Below, in pieces: positions 34,787 to 43,861 of a DNA stretch of 64,000 nt (its first letter is position 1; the number at the start of each line of letters is the position of its first letter). Source of the stretch: Shewanella psychrophila (GTDB taxonomy: Bacteria > Pseudomonadota > Gammaproteobacteria > Enterobacterales > Shewanellaceae); contig NZ_CP014782.1 of assembly GCF_002005305.1 (NCBI RefSeq), positions 930,001-994,000 on the forward strand, in the 5' to 3' direction. A program made the position numbers and the translations under genes. The notes below the pieces were generated by a model that saw nothing but the letters and a program-made list of their open reading frames with translations, was not told the origin of the DNA and did no database searches.

Positions 34787-35716
34787 TTACGATTTCGATA
34801 AGCGTTTTTTTAAGTGCTCTATGAGTAAGCTTGTTCGTTTGGGGAGGTGCTTTCTTTTTGGATACAGGATATACAGGGGCAGTACGCCTGTGGTTGTCCA
34901 TTCTGGCAGTAATCTTATTATCGAGCTTCTTTCATCCTCTGTGAGTTTATCCAAGGCAAAGTCTGCAAGCATGGCGACACCGCAGCCGGCTAACATGGCT
35001 TCAACCATAGATGGAAGCATGTTAGTTTTAAAGTTTCCTGTGAGTTTGGCATTAAAAATTTCATTGGTTTTTGTTTGCACAAACTGCCAGCTATCCAGGT
35101 TTAATATTTCACTCTTATAGATGATGTGGTTATACGCCGCTAATTCACTCGGGTGCAGAATATAGCCATTGGCCTTGATGTAATTCTCGTGAGCGTAGGC
35201 TGCACAGATGATTGATTTGAGCTTATGTCCGACATAGCCATCTGCAGGTGTGTCGGTTAGGTATACGGCTAGGTCAAAACCTGCTTCAATCAAGTCTATT
35301 GGCTGCTCAGTGAATGAGATTTCCAGCTCAATCTGTGGATGTTGTTTACTAAACTCAGTGAGAATAGCCGAGAGCCTACTAGCACCGAATGAAGCAGAAG
35401 CTGAAATCTTAACCTTGCCTCTCGTCGCTTCACTATCAAATATTTTGCTGTCTATCTCTTCGGCATGCTCCATCAAAGCTTTGGCGTTCCTGTAAAACTC
35501 CTGTCCGTCTGCAGTCACAACAAATTGGCGTGTGGTCCTGTGGATCAATTGCTTATTCAGTAAGGTTTCAAGTTTTACTAACTGGCGACTCACATGAGCG
35601 GTCGAGCAGTCCAAGCGTTTGGCGGTTGCCGCAATGCTGCGTTCTTCACATAGCTGAATGTAGAGGGGGAGGTAACCTAGCCAGTTTATTTCCATATGGT
35701 AATTCTGATTATCCAT
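34787..35716 (-). CDS. LysR-family regulator divergent from a CatB-like gene
   Basis: A 309-residue LysR regulator. The N-terminal helix-turn-helix shows YIQLCEERSIAATAKRLDCS and TAHVSRQLVKLETLLNKQL (about 14-60), then the effector-binding domain with VKISASASFGASRLSAILTEF. This subgroup (AAT..S.ISR.I..LE) is common among enterobacterial YhaJ/PtxR-like regulators. It is read away from the CatB-like acetyltransferase, and the shared 150-base gap has an inverted repeat, so it probably controls that gene. The effector is unknown. Confidence 0.85.
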   Translation of the reverse strand: MDNQNYHMEINWLGYLPLYIQLCEERSIAATAKRLDCSTAHVSRQLVKLETLLNKQLIHRTTRQFVVTADGQEFYRNAKALMEHAEEIDSKIFDSEATRGKVKISASASFGASRLSAILTEFSKQHPQIELEISFTEQPIDLIEAGFDLAVYLTDTPADGYVGHKLKSIICAAYAHENYIKANGYILHPSELAAYNHIIYKSEILNLDSWQFVQTKTNEIFNAKLTGNFKTNMLPSMVEAMLAGCGVAMLADFALDKLTEDERSSIIRLLPEWTTTGVLPLYILYPKRKHLPKRTSLLIEHLKKRLSKS

Positions 35717-35789
35717 TTACTCACTTCTGGTAAGAATAGTGATTCGTTAGACTCTTTACAACGAAGGTTTCAATAAAAACGCAATCTAA

Positions 35790-35819
35790 AAGCACTAAAG
35801 CATTTTACTTAGTGTGCTT
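35790..35819. promoter_or_regulatory. LysR-type operator candidate
   Basis: AAGCACTAA and TTAGTG(T)GCTT form an inverted repeat around a 10-base AT-rich centre, midway between the divergent LysR and acetyltransferase genes. Confidence 0.5.
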
Positions 35820-35868
35820 GATAGTGAAGCTGTCTAGTTAATCTGAGGATATAAAATAGGAAATGGTC

Positions 35869-36507
35869 ATGAATGAATTTACTAGCTGGTTAGAGTCTAG
35901 AACGCTTAAAGAGCAGATCACTAACCCAAATATAGAGGTGGGTGATCACACTTACTATTCAGGCTTTTATCACGGTAAGTCTTTCGAGGATCAGGCCGTG
36001 CGTTATTTACTCGGCGATGGCTCTACCAGTGAGGTATGGGAAGCTGGTATATACGGTGAGGTCGATAAACTCATCATTGGTAAGTTTTGCTCTATCGCTT
36101 CAGGCGCTTGTTTTATGTTGGCGGGAAATCAAGGCCATCGACTAGATTGGATCTCTACTTTTCCATTTGCGACAGACACATTTGGTGATGGGGTTAACAG
36201 TGGCTTTGAGCGTGCAGGAAATACAGTCATAGGGAACGATGTATGGATAGGCAGCGAAGCCATGATAATGCCTGGCGTGCAAATTGGTGACGGCGCAGTG
36301 ATAGGTGCTCGAGCAGTGATCACAAAAGATGTCGAGCCTTATAGCCTAGTAGTAGCCAACAATAGAGTGATAAAGAAGCGATTCAATGAGCAGGTAATTG
36401 CCCAGTTACTCGAGATGAAGTGGTGGGATTGGCCCATGGATAAACTACAAGCTGCTATGCCTATTCTGTGTAGCGGGGATATTGAAGGTTTTATAAGGCT
36501 AAAATGA
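35869..36507 (+). CDS. CatB-type xenobiotic acetyltransferase (left-handed beta helix)
   Basis: A 212-residue hexapeptide acyltransferase. The N-terminal NPNIEVGDHTYYSGFYHGKSF, the catalytic-loop segment AGNQGHRLDWISTFPF with the active His, and IGNDVWIGSEAMIMPGVQIGDGAVIGARAV (visible as consecutive hexapeptides) follow CatB/Xat chloramphenicol acetyltransferases through MKWWDWP at the end. These enzymes acetylate chloramphenicol or streptogramins; chromosomal members often have unknown native substrates. The ATG at 35869 is favoured over 35863 because the AGGA site then sits 8 bases away. It is divergent from a LysR gene. Resistance in this organism is possible but not proven. Confidence 0.88.
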   Translation: MNEFTSWLESRTLKEQITNPNIEVGDHTYYSGFYHGKSFEDQAVRYLLGDGSTSEVWEAGIYGEVDKLIIGKFCSIASGACFMLAGNQGHRLDWISTFPFATDTFGDGVNSGFERAGNTVIGNDVWIGSEAMIMPGVQIGDGAVIGARAVITKDVEPYSLVVANNRVIKKRFNEQVIAQLLEMKWWDWPMDKLQAAMPILCSGDIEGFIRLK

Positions 36508-36676
36508 TGCTCACTTCATGAGCAGAAAGAGCTGGGAGGTAGGGTAAAGCTGAGATGACGCTGCGCTGTAGAAACAGAGAAGACATTGCATTGGTAAGGC
36601 AAAGACGATGCAGCAGGAAGTGCTAAGAGGGGCTCATAGTATGAACTGAGAGTCGTCCAGTCATGTCTAGCTACTG

Positions 36677-36885
36677 TCATTTCGGTACGCTTGTTGGCCG
36701 GAACCTAGTCTTTGAATCAAGCCTAAAGCTAGGTACCGGAACCAGTCCGGTATGACGTATATGTAGGGTAAAGTTGAAGTTTACACCTATTGTCATTCCG
36801 GTGTTCTTGTTGGCCGGAATCTAGTCTTCGAATCAAGCTCTAAAGCTAGATACCGGAACAAGTCCGGTATGACGTATATGTAGTT
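36677..36885 (-). repeat. Two-hairpin repeats, two units
   Basis: Units start at about 36677 and 36790. The remainder of 36508-36980 contains a degenerate GATGCTCACT..GAGCTGGGAGG stretch also seen at about 39280 and 45725, and a second-family fragment at 36895-36960. Confidence 0.85.
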
Positions 36886-36980
36886 GGAACCCGGAACGAG
36901 AAAGACCGGGTCGATAATTGCTTCTCGGTTCTGGTAATAACATCCTTGTTAAAAGGCCAGTTCGACCTCGCTTCACTCTA

Positions 36981-38237
36981 CTATCTAAGGATCATCTGCT
37001 CACGTTCTGGGCCTACTGATACCATTTTGATTGGTACACCCATTAACGCTTCGATGCGAAGTACATAAGATTGTGCGGCTTGGGGGAGGCTGGCAAATGT
37101 ACGGCAACCTGTGATGTCTTCACTCCAACCTTGCATATCCTCATAGATAGGCGTTAGGGCAGCAGTTTGTGGCCAGATTGGGTTTTGTGTGTGCTCACCA
37201 GTGTAAGATACACAGATTTTTAGATCTTTCATGCCAGTTAAGCAGTCAATCTTAGTCAATGCGATTTCGGTAGCGGCTTGTAACTCGACACCATTACGGG
37301 TTGCGACAGCATCAAAGTAACCCATATCACGAGGACGACCTGTTACTGCTCCGTATTCATTAGATGCTTCACGGAAGTTATCTTGCTCTTCCATTGCTGT
37401 TACTAATGTTCCAGTGCCTACAGAAGAGCTGAATGATTTCGCCACGGCAATGATGCGTTCCGGGCGTAGTGCTGGTAATCCACTGCCAATACCTGCATAA
37501 GCTGCGGTTACATTTGAAGAAGTTGTCCATGGGTATTCACCATAAACCAAGTCGCGGCCTGCACCGAGTTGCGCTTCAAACAGTAAGTTGGCTTGCTTGC
37601 TTTGCATGACTTTTAGCGGCTCAGTCACGTTACAGATAAATTCACGCCAAGGCGCCGTGACTTCTAATAACCATGCTGTCATCTCTTCAGCGCTTTGGCT
37701 AAAGTCGCAACTTGGGTATAGGGCTTTTAATTGTGGCATTTTCCAATCGAGCATAAATTGAATACGTTCAAGCAACACTTCAGGTTGCATTAACCAGCCC
37801 ACAAGAATGCCTTTTTTCATGACACGATCGCCATAGGCGGGTGCTATACCTTGACGAGTAGAACCGTAAGCACCATCGCCTAGACGCTCTTCTTCCAGAG
37901 TATCTTCGAGTGCGTGTAGAGGCAGACATAAAGTGGCGCGATCTGAAATGTGTAACTTTACACTGACACCAGCGGCTTTCACCTCGGCAATTTCTTCGCT
38001 TAATGCCGCAGGGCTGATGACCATGCCTGGACCGAGTACTGCCGTACAGTCTGGGTTGAATATGCCACTCGGAAGCTGGTGTAATTTAAAGGAACCAAAG
38101 TCATTGACGACGGTATGGCCCGCATTATTACCACCTTGAAAACGAATGCTTGCAGAGGCATCTGCCGCAAGAAAATCAACGATACGGCCTTTTCCTTCAT
38201 CGCCCCAATTAGCACCCACAACAACAATAGACGGCAT
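36981..38237 (-). CDS. purA: Adenylosuccinate synthetase, probable second paralogue
   Basis: A 418-residue enzyme that makes adenylosuccinate from IMP, aspartate and GTP. The P-loop is ANWGDEGKGRIVDFLA with catalytic Asp, NNAGHTVV carries the catalytic His, STRQGIAPAYGDRVMKKG is the IMP-binding part, and the end VSVGPEREQMILR matches the family. The canonical proteobacterial enzyme is about 430 residues and begins with GTQWGDEGKGK; this one diverges there and is shorter. It is not near hflX or rnr, the usual purA context, and it faces a LysR gene across a 136-base gap. It is therefore likely an additional, regulated copy, though this window alone cannot show that another exists. Confidence 0.85.
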   Translation of the reverse strand: MPSIVVVGANWGDEGKGRIVDFLAADASASIRFQGGNNAGHTVVNDFGSFKLHQLPSGIFNPDCTAVLGPGMVISPAALSEEIAEVKAAGVSVKLHISDRATLCLPLHALEDTLEEERLGDGAYGSTRQGIAPAYGDRVMKKGILVGWLMQPEVLLERIQFMLDWKMPQLKALYPSCDFSQSAEEMTAWLLEVTAPWREFICNVTEPLKVMQSKQANLLFEAQLGAGRDLVYGEYPWTTSSNVTAAYAGIGSGLPALRPERIIAVAKSFSSSVGTGTLVTAMEEQDNFREASNEYGAVTGRPRDMGYFDAVATRNGVELQAATEIALTKIDCLTGMKDLKICVSYTGEHTQNPIWPQTAALTPIYEDMQGWSEDITGCRTFASLPQAAQSYVLRIEALMGVPIKMVSVGPEREQMILR

Positions 38238-38306
38238 AACTCACACTCCTGAATAATTAAGTGACTATGCTAATTCAATAATTAGGATATGGAAAATTAA
38301 TAATAA

Positions 38307-38321
38307 TTATCATTTTGATAA
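38307..38321. promoter_or_regulatory. LysR-type operator candidate
   Basis: TTATCA-TTT-TGATAA, a 15-base palindrome containing a T-N11-A core, in the gap shared by the purA paralogue and the LysR gene. It also has some resemblance to a Fur half-box. Confidence 0.5.
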
Positions 38322-38373
38322 GCAACTCATATATCATGGCGAGAGAAATGATTTAAATAACCAGGTAAAAGCT

Positions 38374-39267
38374 ATGTTTGAGCTCAATTGGCTTAGAACG
38401 TTTGTCACCTTAGCGCAGCACCAACACTTTGGTAAGGCAGCTGCTGCGCTGCACATGACCCAACCTAATGTCAGTTTACATATCAAGCAATTAGAGAAAA
38501 TGACGCGAGTTAAGCTCATTGAACGCAATCCGTTTCACTTAACCCAAGCGGGTGTTCGATTACTGCATACCAGCCAAAAAACGTTAATGGAGTTACAGGT
38601 CTGCCAGTCAGATCTCAACGCGATTAATGATCTTAGCCAAGGAACGCTCACGATTGCGGCCAGTGACATAATTTCTCGGTTACTCTTGATCTCACCATTT
38701 CAGTTGTTTAAAGCTGAATTTCCTGGGATCGATTTTTCGCTGTTAAATACCACCTCTTCACAAGCATCTGAACTGGTTAAAAATGCACAAGCGGATTTGG
38801 GTTTTGTGATCGCCCAAAAAGAGAGTCAACCGCTACATTTCACCCAGTTACAACAGATACGCTGGTGTGCACTTGGAGATAACCTAGCGCTATGGCAACG
38901 GGCGAAACTACAGCCAGAGATAGCTTTAGAGAGAGAACCTACCTTGATTTTATTGGGTCACGATACCCGCACCCGAGACTTACTCGATTTAGCGCTGCCG
39001 TCATTGAATTTACCCAAGTACCGAATTATGGAAGTGGGCAGTGTTGATGCACAAATAGACTGGGCAGAAGCAGGGTTCGGTGTGGCGATAGTGCCCGAGT
39101 TTTCAATTTTTACTAAGGGAAACTTAAAGACCCAAGTGACGCCGTTACCCGAATTTCCCACTACAAGTCTTGGTTATATTGTGCGTCAAAACCAGATCCT
39201 CTCAAAAGCCATCAAGCAGCTATTAAAATGGGTCGATGAAGAGATCATTCGCTTGCAGGATAGGTAG
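38374..39267 (+). CDS. LysR-family regulator divergent from the purA paralogue
   Basis: A 297-residue LysR protein. The helix-turn-helix reads LNWLRTFVTLAQHQHFGKAA and MTQPNVSLHIKQLEK (about 4-45), with the effector domain starting near LTIAASDIISRLLL. The N-terminus is of the HdfR/CysB-unlike type that usually governs a divergent neighbour. The likely target is the adenylosuccinate synthetase gene. A purine nucleotide or aspartate as ligand would be logical but is only a guess. Confidence 0.85.
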   Translation: MFELNWLRTFVTLAQHQHFGKAAAALHMTQPNVSLHIKQLEKMTRVKLIERNPFHLTQAGVRLLHTSQKTLMELQVCQSDLNAINDLSQGTLTIAASDIISRLLLISPFQLFKAEFPGIDFSLLNTTSSQASELVKNAQADLGFVIAQKESQPLHFTQLQQIRWCALGDNLALWQRAKLQPEIALEREPTLILLGHDTRTRDLLDLALPSLNLPKYRIMEVGSVDAQIDWAEAGFGVAIVPEFSIFTKGNLKTQVTPLPEFPTTSLGYIVRQNQILSKAIKQLLKWVDEEIIRLQDR

Positions 39268-39399
39268 AACATAGACGATGCTCACTGTGTGAACGGGTGG
39301 AGCTAAGAAGACGCTAGCGCTGGTAAAGCAAAGCCGGTAATAGCTTCGAGCACAAAGAGGGGCTTCACAACTGCCTCGTCAATCCGTCGTGTTTACCTC

Positions 39400-39705
39400 T
39401 GTCATTCCGGCATGTTTGTTGGCCGGAATCCATTCTTTAGAACTTAAAGACAAAAAGCTGGATCCCGGAACGAGTCCGGGAAGACAGCTAAAGAAGTGGT
39501 GACCATTAAATTTTCGCCCTGACCGATAGGGATATCGGAATATAACAGACCCTGTAGGTCAGAATACGATAAAAGAGGAGTGGCAGATGATGCTTATTTT
39601 GTCATTCCGTCATGTTTACCTCTGTCATTCCGGCATGTTTGTTGGCCGGAATCTATTCTTTAGAACTAAAAGGTAAAAGCTGGCTCCCAGAACAAGTCCG
39701 GGATG
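39400..39705 (-). repeat. Two-hairpin repeats, two units with second-family fragment between
   Basis: Units at about 39402-39485 and 39618-39708. Between them lies GACCGATAGGGATATC..CCTGTAGGTCAG from the second repeat family. No gene is seen in 39268-39800. Confidence 0.85.
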
Positions 39706-39800
39706 ACAAAAATGTAGAGACTTATTTGATCTTGTATATCTATAGCTGCATCTTTGCATTATCACGCTAGATGCTGTTATAGATCAGAGCTGCTTTAATA

Positions 39801-40691
39801 TTATATTGCTAATCTCTGTTTTCTACTCTCTAGTAATATTTCAAATAGACATTTTGCTGCTGGACCTGTTTTAGCACCTTTTGGCAAGGTCAGGTGAATA
39901 GGGACCTGGTACATGTCAGCATTTTCTATTTTCAACACTGTGATCTTGCTTGAATCTCGGCTTTTTAACAGATGCTCAGGCATACGGCAAAAACCTACGC
40001 CTTGTTCGACGGCTTCCCATGCGTGATCGAAAGTATCTAGCGTAATACGCTGCTGAGCTTTAAGCCAACCTACATCTTGCTTTGAGTTACGGCCAAGATC
40101 TCTTACTACAATTTGGCAGTTAGTGGTGAAATCTGCTAAGGATAAAGCCTGTTTATCTGCCAATGGATGGTTCTTGGCTACCACCGGTAGCATGGTGATT
40201 ATGCCGAACGCTTCCGAAGGGTAGTTTGTTATGGGTAAGGTGATGATAGAAATATCAGCTTGTTGGCTTGTGACCATGTCAGATGTTTTTGATAGCGAAG
40301 TTTCGACGACTTGAATCGAGGTATTTCTATTGTCTTTTAAAAATTCTGCAATTGGTTGATACAACCAACTACGGTCACAAAGATGATCTATGGCGACGGT
40401 GATTTCAGACTCAATTCCTTTGGCCAACTGTGTACTCATTTCCTCAAGCTCACGGGCTTGCTCTAACATAGAGTCTGCCCGGCGAAGTAGAGATTTCCCA
40501 TCATCAGTGAGTACGGCTCTGCGGGCTTTCACTTCGACTAAGTCAACGCCTAGCTGCTGCTCCAGCTTTCTAACCGCATAGATAAGCGTGGTATGGCTCT
40601 TGTTTAATTGTGTCGCTGCGGCCTGAATGCTGCCAGCACGATCAATCTCATACAAGGTTAGCCATTGATCCAGAGTTGTTTTTAGTCTCAT
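39801..40691 (-). CDS. LysR-family regulator divergent from a YdhR-like gene
   Basis: A 296-residue LysR protein. The helix-turn-helix reads YEIDRAGSIQAAATQLNKSH and TTLIYAVRKLEQQLGVDLVE (about 14-55), and the effector domain begins with EITVAIDHLC. The binding pocket cannot be interpreted. It is divergent from the YdhR-like monooxygenase and its downstream membrane gene; these are the probable targets. The C-terminal end is intact. Confidence 0.85.
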   Translation of the reverse strand: MRLKTTLDQWLTLYEIDRAGSIQAAATQLNKSHTTLIYAVRKLEQQLGVDLVEVKARRAVLTDDGKSLLRRADSMLEQARELEEMSTQLAKGIESEITVAIDHLCDRSWLYQPIAEFLKDNRNTSIQVVETSLSKTSDMVTSQQADISIITLPITNYPSEAFGIITMLPVVAKNHPLADKQALSLADFTTNCQIVVRDLGRNSKQDVGWLKAQQRITLDTFDHAWEAVEQGVGFCRMPEHLLKSRDSSKITVLKIENADMYQVPIHLTLPKGAKTGPAAKCLFEILLESRKQRLAI

Positions 40692-40725
40692 TGGTCAGTT
40701 TTATCCACATTAAGGCGCAATATTA

Positions 40726-40741
40726 TGAACTTTTCTGTTCA
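40726..40741. promoter_or_regulatory. Operator candidate in the LysR/YdhR-like gap
   Basis: TGAAC-N6-GTTCA inverted repeat, with AT flanks that extend the symmetry (ATTATGAAC, GTTCAATTCAT). It lies 35 bases before the LysR start and 88 bases before the YdhR-like start. Confidence 0.45.
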
Positions 40742-40828
40742 ATTCATGAAGGTATTATGACACCTAAGCTTGAGAGGCACTAGCAGCTCTCAATTTACAA
40801 TGAACTTAGTTATTAGGTGGAAAGTAAA

Positions 40829-41137
40829 ATGAAGAAATTACTACAAGTCGATTTTGGTTTTAGTGGCCCATTCGGCGATGAAATGGCGAGCCAGATGCTC
40901 GAGTTGGCTGGGTCAATTAATCATGAGCCTGGAATGATCTGGAAAATTTGGACAGAAAATGAAGTCTCACAACTCGGTGGCGGTCTTTATCTGTTTGAAG
41001 ACGAGCCCAGTGCTCAAGCGTACTTGAAAATGCACAGCGCTCGTTTAAAGAAGATGGGGATATCAAACATCAGAGGCATAATTTTTGATGTGAACACTCG
41101 ATTATCACAAATTAATCAGGCTCCTCTATTAGATTAG
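40829..41137 (+). CDS. ydhR: YdhR-family putative monooxygenase
   Basis: A 102-residue protein that follows E. coli YdhR closely (FGFSGPFGDEMASQM, SINHEPGMIWKIWTENE, GGLYLFEDEPSAQAYL, FDVNTRLSQINQA). YdhR forms a ferredoxin-like dimer of the ABM type and is thought to oxidise aromatic compounds, though no substrate is established. The ATG at 40829 is used rather than the GTG at 40817 because an AGGTGG site then lies 8 bases upstream. It is followed by a small membrane gene on the same strand, 81 bases away, and faces a LysR gene that probably regulates it. Confidence 0.88.
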   Translation: MKKLLQVDFGFSGPFGDEMASQMLELAGSINHEPGMIWKIWTENEVSQLGGGLYLFEDEPSAQAYLKMHSARLKKMGISNIRGIIFDVNTRLSQINQAPLLD

Positions 41138-41218
41138 TGAGTCAGTAAGCCTATTTGCTAAGTCAGCAGAGATTTAAGTAGTTGTAAATCAGTAAGTAAC
41201 GATAAGTAGGATAATATT

Positions 41219-41596
41219 ATGAACAACAGAACTTTTTTAACGGTCCATGGTGGTATATACACGGTTTTTGCATTGGCTCTATTTTTTGTCCCTACCTTGA
41301 TGTGGCCCATGTATGGAGTCGAGATTAATGATCAGTACGCTTATTTTCTTTCACAGCATACTTCGATATTTCTAGGGGGTATTGCTGCCGTCAGCTTATT
41401 ACTCCGTGATATAGAAGTGGGCGCGATTGCGAAGAGGTTATTTCTAGCCTTAATGATCTCAAATCTCCTGGGCGTAATTATCACTACTTATGCGGGACTC
41501 ACTGGAATATTTGTCGGTTTAGGCTGGAGCGACCCCGCTTTCTTTACTCTACTGTCTGTGATGTGTTTTTTGCAGTTAAAGAAGCAAAAAGTATAG
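41219..41596 (+). CDS. Small four-helix membrane protein
   Basis: A 125-residue hydrophobic protein with four predicted membrane segments (about 7-27, 45-62, 70-92, 98-118) and a short basic C-terminus. A GxxxxFGL-type small-membrane family such as DoxX or DUF4345 is possible, but I do not recognise it securely. It lies 81 bases after the YdhR-like gene in the same direction and may share its transcript. Its role is unknown. Confidence 0.65.
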   Translation: MNNRTFLTVHGGIYTVFALALFFVPTLMWPMYGVEINDQYAYFLSQHTSIFLGGIAAVSLLLRDIEVGAIAKRLFLALMISNLLGVIITTYAGLTGIFVGLGWSDPAFFTLLSVMCFLQLKKQKV

Positions 41597-41921
41597 GGCT
41601 GAAACGATGTTTACTGCGCGGGTGGGAAGGGCTTAGAGGTAGGGAAAACTATGGAACATCTACATGGTCGTTCCTGCATGCTTGTTGGCCGGAATCTATT
41701 GTTTAAACCAATCCTATAATCCAGATAATAGGTTAGAACCTCTCTATGTTTCTTCGCTGTTTTTTAATCATAAATTTACATAAACAATCAATACTCTAGA
41801 CCATACCTAACCTGCTATTTACACTTTTATCCTGTAAAATGCTTAGGTGTAACATTTATGGGCTCACGCTTGTGCTTGTTACACCAAATTGAATATTCAA
41901 AACAACATATAAGTAGAGATT
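41597..41921. promoter_or_regulatory. Gap with decayed repeat and an inverted repeat before the SPFH operon
   Basis: A partial repeat (TGTTGGCCGGAATC, about 41680-41698) is followed by GGTGTAAC (41846-41853) and GTTACACC (41878-41885), 8-bp arms 24 bases apart and 36 bases before the next start. This could be an operator or an mRNA leader hairpin. No gene is seen. Confidence 0.45.
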
Positions 41922-42260
41922 ATGTTTTTTTATATTACAGGCTTGAGTGTGCTCATTATTATCTTGTGCGCGGCACTTTATGTTATTTATCGCAATATAC
42001 ATAAAGGCCGGATCAGCAAATCTAAAGAATATAATGTGTTATTTGATGAAGATACGATAGTGGATGAGTTAATCACCCAGCTTATTGAAAAGAATCAAAA
42101 TCAAGAAAACCAAGATAAAACATCACAAAGTAAACAAGACATTTTGGCGACCTTTATACAGTTGCATAGGTCTGGTAGTTTTTGTGCTCAGTTAACAGAG
42201 CAAGAAATTGTCTACTTTGTCAAAAAGAAGTTAAATATGGAGACCAACAAACATGGATAG
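41922..42260 (+). CDS. Small membrane-anchored protein upstream of SPFH gene
   Basis: A 112-residue protein with one N-terminal membrane helix (about 3-23) and a polar cytoplasmic part rich in Gln, Asn, Lys and Glu (about 55-72), ending in a short helical region with TEQEIVYFVKKKL. No family is recognised. The last codons overlap the start of the SPFH gene by eight bases, so the two are translationally coupled and probably work together, much as small NfeD-like partners do with SPFH proteins, though it is not NfeD. Confidence 0.7.
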   Translation: MFFYITGLSVLIIILCAALYVIYRNIHKGRISKSKEYNVLFDEDTIVDELITQLIEKNQNQENQDKTSQSKQDILATFIQLHRSGSFCAQLTEQEIVYFVKKKLNMETNKHG

Positions 42261-43593
42261 TAATGTTCAATCTGCTCAGCGAGTCACAAAGAGTTCTTTA
42301 TTAGCCCGACTTGGACGTCGCAACATGATTTTAATTGCTGCATTTATCACTGTGTTGGTGGTCATCGCGACGTTAATCTCACAAATGGTCGCCTGGAATG
42401 AGGCGGACGAGCGTCTGGTTCACCAATCGGCATTCACTGGAAACCTTACGGTTATCAGTCAAGCTGGACCTTATTTTAAAGCCTTTGGTACAGTATCAGC
42501 CTATAAAAAAGTGATTTCGATTAATTTTACCGGTGATGACGCCGCAACGGCCAGTGCCTTGGTGCCATTAATCCCTATACGATTCCTTGATACGACAACG
42601 GGTGATGCCAGAGGCGTTGCGCGTTTTAGATTACCAGGTAATGTTTCTGCCAGTGAATCTGGTTCATTACGGGGATTACTCAAAATCCACGAAGAATTTG
42701 GTTCTCAAGAAACGTTAATCTCAAATCTATTGATGCGTGCGACAACTGAAAATGTGAAGGCCTCTGCTAGAATGATGTCAGTAGAACAGCATTACTCTGG
42801 TGGGAACGGACAACTCAGCCAAGATTTTTCTGATCAATTGGTTAATGGGATTTTTGTTACTGAGCAAATTTTCGGTTCCGGAAGCCGTACTAAAACTGGC
42901 GAGTTTAATAACTTAAGTAAACAACAACGTGTCACCATCAAGGTAAAAGAGAATGAAAGAGGTGAGCCATTGCGTAACTCGGCTATCTTGGGTGCCTATG
43001 GGATCACGGTAGTCGATGCGAGTATTATCGATATTGATTACGAGAGTAAAGTGAACGCTAGGCTTGAAGCACAAAAGCAGGCCGCTGCCGATGAAGCTCT
43101 TGCAAGACAAAACCTTAAGAAAGCTGAGCAACAAGCTCGTACCGAAGTCGCTTTAGGTGAACAAGCTATTGCTAAGCAAAGAGCTGAATCTGAAAAGTTA
43201 AAAATTAAAGAGCAAATTGACGCCGAGAGGGTTAAAGCTAATGCGATTATTTCTGCGCAGCAACGTGTGGCCGTAAAAGCTGAGCTCGCTAAAGAACAAG
43301 CAGAAATTTTAAAACAGCAACGCTTAGAGGCGCAAGGCATGGATGTACTAGCCGAAGCTCGTCAAAGGGCTAAGTCTGCAGCACTTGATCCTAAGTATGT
43401 TTTCGATGAAACATTAAAGGCGGAAGTAAAAATCCAAACAGCTTTATTCAACAGCTTAGGTAACAGTCGTCTTGTGCCTGAAATTGTGATCGGAGGCGGA
43501 CAAAATGGGCAGGACAATGGCTCTGAATTTATGCGTTTGTTAGCTGCCGATGCTGCACTTAATCTTAAGAAACGTTTAGACGGTAAGCAGTAG
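42253..43593 (+). CDS. SPFH/Band 7-type membrane protein
   Basis: A 446-residue protein. One membrane helix (about 27-47) is followed by a region with SPFH/prohibitin character (about 60-280), then a long Ala/Glu/Lys/Gln coiled coil (about 265-375, LEAQKQAAADEALARQNLKK and following) and a C-terminal QTALFNSLGNSRLVPEIVIGG segment that resembles the tail of flotillin-like proteins. Such proteins form oligomeric scaffolds in the inner membrane. It is the second gene of a two-gene operon. The SPFH domain is diverged, and phage or stress-related variants of this type exist. Function here is unknown. Confidence 0.75.
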   Translation: MDSNVQSAQRVTKSSLLARLGRRNMILIAAFITVLVVIATLISQMVAWNEADERLVHQSAFTGNLTVISQAGPYFKAFGTVSAYKKVISINFTGDDAATASALVPLIPIRFLDTTTGDARGVARFRLPGNVSASESGSLRGLLKIHEEFGSQETLISNLLMRATTENVKASARMMSVEQHYSGGNGQLSQDFSDQLVNGIFVTEQIFGSGSRTKTGEFNNLSKQQRVTIKVKENERGEPLRNSAILGAYGITVVDASIIDIDYESKVNARLEAQKQAAADEALARQNLKKAEQQARTEVALGEQAIAKQRAESEKLKIKEQIDAERVKANAIISAQQRVAVKAELAKEQAEILKQQRLEAQGMDVLAEARQRAKSAALDPKYVFDETLKAEVKIQTALFNSLGNSRLVPEIVIGGGQNGQDNGSEFMRLLAADAALNLKKRLDGKQ

Positions 43594-43797
43594 GTATTTC
43601 GGATAATCCCGATGCCAGCTATTTGGGCTTAGGGATTGTCGATAGCGAGTTTTAGCGCTTCCGATACGGCGTTAACGAGCTTAAACGTAGAATAACTATG
43701 TTCCTCACTCGTTGCCTTGCCTCTGAAGCACTAAACTCTCGCTGAGTGACCACACCTTTATATCGATTGGTATAAATAAAATGAACACAAACAAAAA

Positions 43798-43825
43798 CGC
43801 CAGACTAAAGTCTGGCGCGTTTTTT
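43798..43825. terminator. Bidirectional intrinsic terminator
   Basis: CGCCAGACT and AGTCTGGCG make a 9-bp stem with six T following on the plus strand and a T-rich run on the minus strand. It serves the SPFH operon and the convergent ybiT gene. Confidence 0.85.
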
Positions 43826-43861
43826 ATGCAAGCTATTTATAAGCAAAGCTACTGAGTCAGG

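Noticed and set aside
34301..34824. Frames of 64 and 65 codons on the plus strand
   Set aside because: The first overlaps the start region of the 59-residue minus-strand gene and the second runs through a repeat copy; neither has a ribosome site.
36981..38237. A PurZ-type enzyme of 2-aminoadenine (Z-genome) synthesis
   Set aside because: The P-loop keeps the catalytic Asp of PurA (GDEGKG), which PurZ replaces, and no Z-genome partner genes are present.
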